A DNA stretch of 64,000 nt from Ciborinia camelliae (taxonomy: Eukaryota; Ascomycota; Leotiomycetes; Helotiales; Sclerotiniaceae), in NCBI GenBank assembly GCA_025890175.1, contig JANPYM010000006.1, positions 363,628 through 427,627 of the forward strand, read 5' to 3'. Positions 60,653-64,000 of the stretch are shown in pieces. Each line of letters begins with the position of its first letter. Position 1 is the stretch's first letter. The notes beneath the pieces are model-generated. The model was given only the letters and a program-made list of their open reading frames with translations, was not told the DNA's origin and did no database searches. The position numbers and the translations under genes were made by a program.

Positions 60653-63600
60653 ATGGCATCCGATGCATCAAGAAGGTGAGTTTTATTTTTTGATGAAGTT
60701 CTTCCTTTCCCCCCTTTTATTTGCTATTTACATGCTATATACTTTCCCCATAACTTTCCCTACGGCTTTCCAACTTGGATCTACTACCTACATTAGCTGC
60801 TTTTGATAGCTTGGTTTATTTTCCCCTCCCCTCCACAAAAGCACGTGCATTTTATGCTTCTTGCGCTGCCGTCTTTTTTTTGCTTCTATTCCCGCCGCGC
60901 GTGAAAGATGGGGGCATGTTGGGGGGGGGGAAGCAGGGCATTGGGCAAAAATAAGAGCTCAGGCAAATCATCGGGAAAGGAAAGAGAAAGGTCAAACCCA
61001 AAAAAAAATACCAATGTCAATGCCAATGTCCCCCCTTCCCCTCCCCCCCAAAAAAAGAAATGCCCCCCCAAAATTCCAAAAAATGCCAATGATCGCAAAG
61101 AGGGCGCTAGGCAAGGATTTGGATTGGTGATGGTATCGCGCTTTACTTTACCGATGGATTTTCGCGTTCAACGACAGATTATTGTTACTGCTACCACTTT
61201 CTCATCTCTATCTTTTCTTACTTTTCATTTACACTTGACCAACGTTTTTTTTATTTGACGACATACACTGGAACGGGATTTTTTTACTAATTTGTTTTTT
61301 TTTCTCTCTTTTTTAGATGGCTTGATGAGTCAGGTATTTGGAGTTGTCGAATCAAGGTCCCACCACAGTCGCATGCCGATAATTCAAGGACAATTGATGA
61401 TAACAATTCGAACTCCCACTCGTTCATGATGGCGGCAAACAATTCAATGGATACGGCTTTGCAGACGACAAGTCCTCGGCGCAATGGAAAGCTTGCGGAA
61501 ACGATACAATCGATGGCAAACTTGAATAGCAATATCGAGAATATGGAATTGCCCATGGATCCGGATGCGCAGGCAACAATTACAGACTTTCTTGATTTTA
61601 CGGAATATCTACCTTCTGATATGGTTCGGTCAATGGCACTTATCGGGGACCTCGATTTGAAATATATCAATGCGTCAACGAATGTAAATGACTTGACGAC
61701 CACCTATGGTCACCTTCCCGACATTCCTGCCGATACCAAACCTGATCCCGTCTCTCTGCGAAAAGATATATCTACAAGCTTGACTGATGCTCTCGGCGCC
61801 CGTACATTGGCCTTTGCAGAAGCATCACATATGGTCGAGAACGTCGAGAGACATTTCAAGAGAGCGCAGAATATATTGGCCAAACTCGAGGCCATGCAAG
61901 AAAACTATCCGGAATCTCGAGAACCAAGTCCTGCCCCGCAAAAGTCCAATTCGCCAGTCGCAAATCGTGCCCCATCAAAGGTACTCTTGCGGACTGAGAA
62001 TGCCGATGATCGTGGACATATGCGAGTACGCAAACGTCGTGCGCCAATCATCACTGTTCCTGGTGAGGTCATGGCTCCTTATGAGCTCGACTACGATTCT
62101 TATGATTCGTACAGTGATGATTCGGAATCAGAAGCTGGACCGCTCACGCCACGTCGGCAGACACCTGCACGATCCGTATCAGTCAATCCTAAGATCAAGT
62201 TGAAGGTCAAGCCACCTAAGAAAGAGAAAGTACCAAAAGCCCCTCGACCACCAAGGCCACCTGGAGTTATGGGAACCAACGTACATAGTGCGGTTGCCGG
62301 CATATCGACAAGTAATGCGTTAGCGAAGCTTCAACCGCCACCACCGGATGCGAAAGCGGGAAGCGAAGATGCGCCTTGGCTTCAGTTAACCGCATGGGAG
62401 CTTGCTAAGCTCAGAAAGAGAATGAAAAAGAATGCGGTATGGAGCCCGAGCGATACAATGATCGCACGTGAATTAAAACAATTGGGACGAGGAATTGAAG
62501 CGTATCGTGCTGCAAAGAGTAAGGCTGACGCTGCAGGACAGCCTTTCGAACAACCGGTACCCCCCCATCTCACCGGGAAGACAATCATCGCCGAAGGTGC
62601 GATAAGTGCGGATGCCCTTGGCGCAGATGAAATACAACTCAGTAACCGTGGTATGAAGCTCAACGAAGCTAAGAAATTAAAGAGAGAAGCCGCAGCGAAA
62701 GAACTTGCCAAATTGGCAGCTGAAGAAGCAGAAGAATCTGTCCGAAAAATGACAGAAGCTGCTAGTACCGTAAAGAGCCTTTTTGGAAATCATCCTGAAG
62801 AAGAGAAGAAAGAGAAAGCTCCTACTAAAACACCAAAGAAGCCAGTATCGAGAAAACGTAAACGCGAGTCGACGATTGAAGATGTGAAGGCAAATGGCGA
62901 GGCGAGCTCGTCAAACGTAGATGGTATAACTGACACGAATGATAATCAAGGTGATAAATTAAATGAAGCAGAATCATCGAATTTAGGTAAGCCTCAATTC
63001 AAGAGAACGAAGACTGAAACCCCGGTTCCGCCCCCTCATCCCATCATCACAAATGCCACCCCCCGCGCAACTCCTGCACCGACTTTGGAATCTGCCGTTT
63101 CCGTGGCCTCTTCCATTGCTCTCTCAGCACCTACAGATACACCATCTGTTTCTACTCCGATTGTTCCAGCATCGGCTGCATCGCCACCCAAATCTTCGAC
63201 GCCAATTCTTCCTCCGGGTGCGGAAAAGAAGGAAGCTAGGAAGGAGGCAAGAAGAGCCGCGGCCGCAGCTAAGAGAGAAGCCAAAGAAGCAGAAAAGGCA
63301 GCCAAAGCCGTTGCGGAGGCAGAAAAGAAGGAAGAAAAGAAACCAGAGAAGGTCGAGAAAACCACTAACACACGTGCCGCTCGAAAAGCAACTCCTGTTG
63401 CTCCACCCATTGAACCTACCACACCAGCACCAGAACCCCTTCCAGCTAAGAGACCAACATCTTCTCGAGGTAAAGCGGCAGCAGCCAAAGAAGCGGCAGC
63501 TGCTGCTGCCGCCGCCGCTGCTGTGAAAGCAGAGGAACCTGTCTCGGTAGCTCACACTCCAGCAGTATTAGACCGTCCTAGACGTACTAGCACCGCTCGT

Positions 63601-64000
63601 AATACACCCGCACCAGAAACTCGCCAACCAAGTAAGAGAGCCAAGAGACCTGCGCCAGGCGTTGTAACTGTTAGTACAGAAGGTGGATCGACGGCGGTAA
63701 GCGTTGGCAAGAGACGAGCGGCCCCGCGCAAAAAGGCCGGGCAGAAGAAAGAAAAGAAAGATGGCAGGGAAGGTAGTGCCGTTCAAGAGGTCTTGGATGA
63801 GGTCGATGATGATGGTAACCTTATCGATCCGAACGAGCCGAGGTATTGCACATGTAATCGGGTTAGCTTTGGAACGATGATTGCGTGTGAGAATGACAAT
63901 GTGAGTTTTTCTTTTGCAGTTTTCTTTTTTGGGGGGGGGGAGAGGGGGAGAGGGGGAGAGGGAGGATTTCCTTGGTTTGGAAGGGGAGAAATCCGAAAAA
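60653..64000 (+). CDS. ING-type PHD-finger chromatin protein (Pho23/Yng-like), truncated by window end
   Basis: Exon 1 (60653-60675) encodes MASDASR and two bases of the next codon. After a 641-nt intron, exon 2 (61317-63900) is open for 861 codons, then a GTGAGT donor follows and the gene leaves the window. Residues near 90-200 read DFLDFTEYLPSDMVRSMALIGDLDLKY, then TSLTDALGARTLAFAEASHMVENVERHFKRAQNIL. This is the ING N-terminal helical domain. The last visible residues, RYCTCNRVSFGTMIACEND, begin the ING PHD finger, which binds histone H3K4me. In yeast, ING proteins are subunits of Rpd3L (Pho23), NuA4 (Yng2) and NuA3 (Yng1); which complex applies here is not decided. The protein is much longer than yeast ING proteins because of a Lys/Ala/Pro-rich linker with a poly-Ala run and several nuclear-signal-like KRKR clusters. 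Because no stop codon lies inside the window, the gene is easy to overlook. Confidence 0.88.

Noticed and set aside
63036..63555. Three other open frames of about 150 codons inside the ING-protein exon
   Set aside because: They are shadows of the long plus-strand frame, which is open for 861 codons and carries the ING and PHD motifs.

Overview
This is a stretch of nuclear DNA from a filamentous ascomycete (Pezizomycotina). Spliced genes with 50-70 nt introns, a PacC pH regulator, a PTH11-type seven-helix membrane protein, an FHA/forkhead factor and a GPI-anchored Ser/Thr-rich wall protein all point there. Leotiomycetes is my best guess for the class, but that is an impression and not a demonstrated result. 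All products are assigned from recalled family resemblance, and exon structures were assembled by hand from splice signals and frame continuity.

Layout: 1-7.2 kb is gene-poor and holds one intron-containing tRNA-Glu(CTC). From 7.2 to 15.9 kb are a seven-TM protein (-), an MFS drug transporter (-), the 25S rRNA m5C methyltransferase Rcm1/NSUN5 (-) and, divergent from it, the 60S biogenesis factor RLP24 (+). From 15.9 to 19.7 kb is a simple-repeat desert with an AT-rich inverted repeat. An FHA/forkhead transcription factor (-) occupies 19.7-21.8 kb. Another desert (21.8-26.4 kb) contains a 9-bp satellite. From 26.4 to 31.3 kb lies a 12-exon GPI-anchored repeat protein (-). Its 3' half occurs twice on either side of a 10-N gap, most probably two overlapping contigs that were never merged.

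From 33.0 to 41.6 kb are DML1/misato (-), a peroxiredoxin-like protein (+), a SnoaL/NTF2-fold protein (-) with a roughly 730-bp AAAAAT array in one intron, and pacC (-). Seven GCCAAG-type PacC sites lie upstream of pacC and suggest autoregulation. A Par32-like DUF3602 protein (-) is at 46.3-47.4 kb. From 47.4 to 54.7 kb is a long repeat-rich desert with a probable TA-flanked MITE. The right end carries a single-finger C2H2 protein (+), an unrecognised multi-pass membrane protein (+) and an ING/PHD-finger protein (+), which runs off the window.

The genes do not form one pathway. The clearest functional pairing is the divergent Rcm1/RLP24 gene pair, both acting on the large ribosomal subunit. 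Intergenic DNA and several introns are packed with simple repeats, and in at least two genes this low-complexity DNA appears to have entered coding exons. I found no CRISPR array, secondary-metabolite cluster or bacterial feature.
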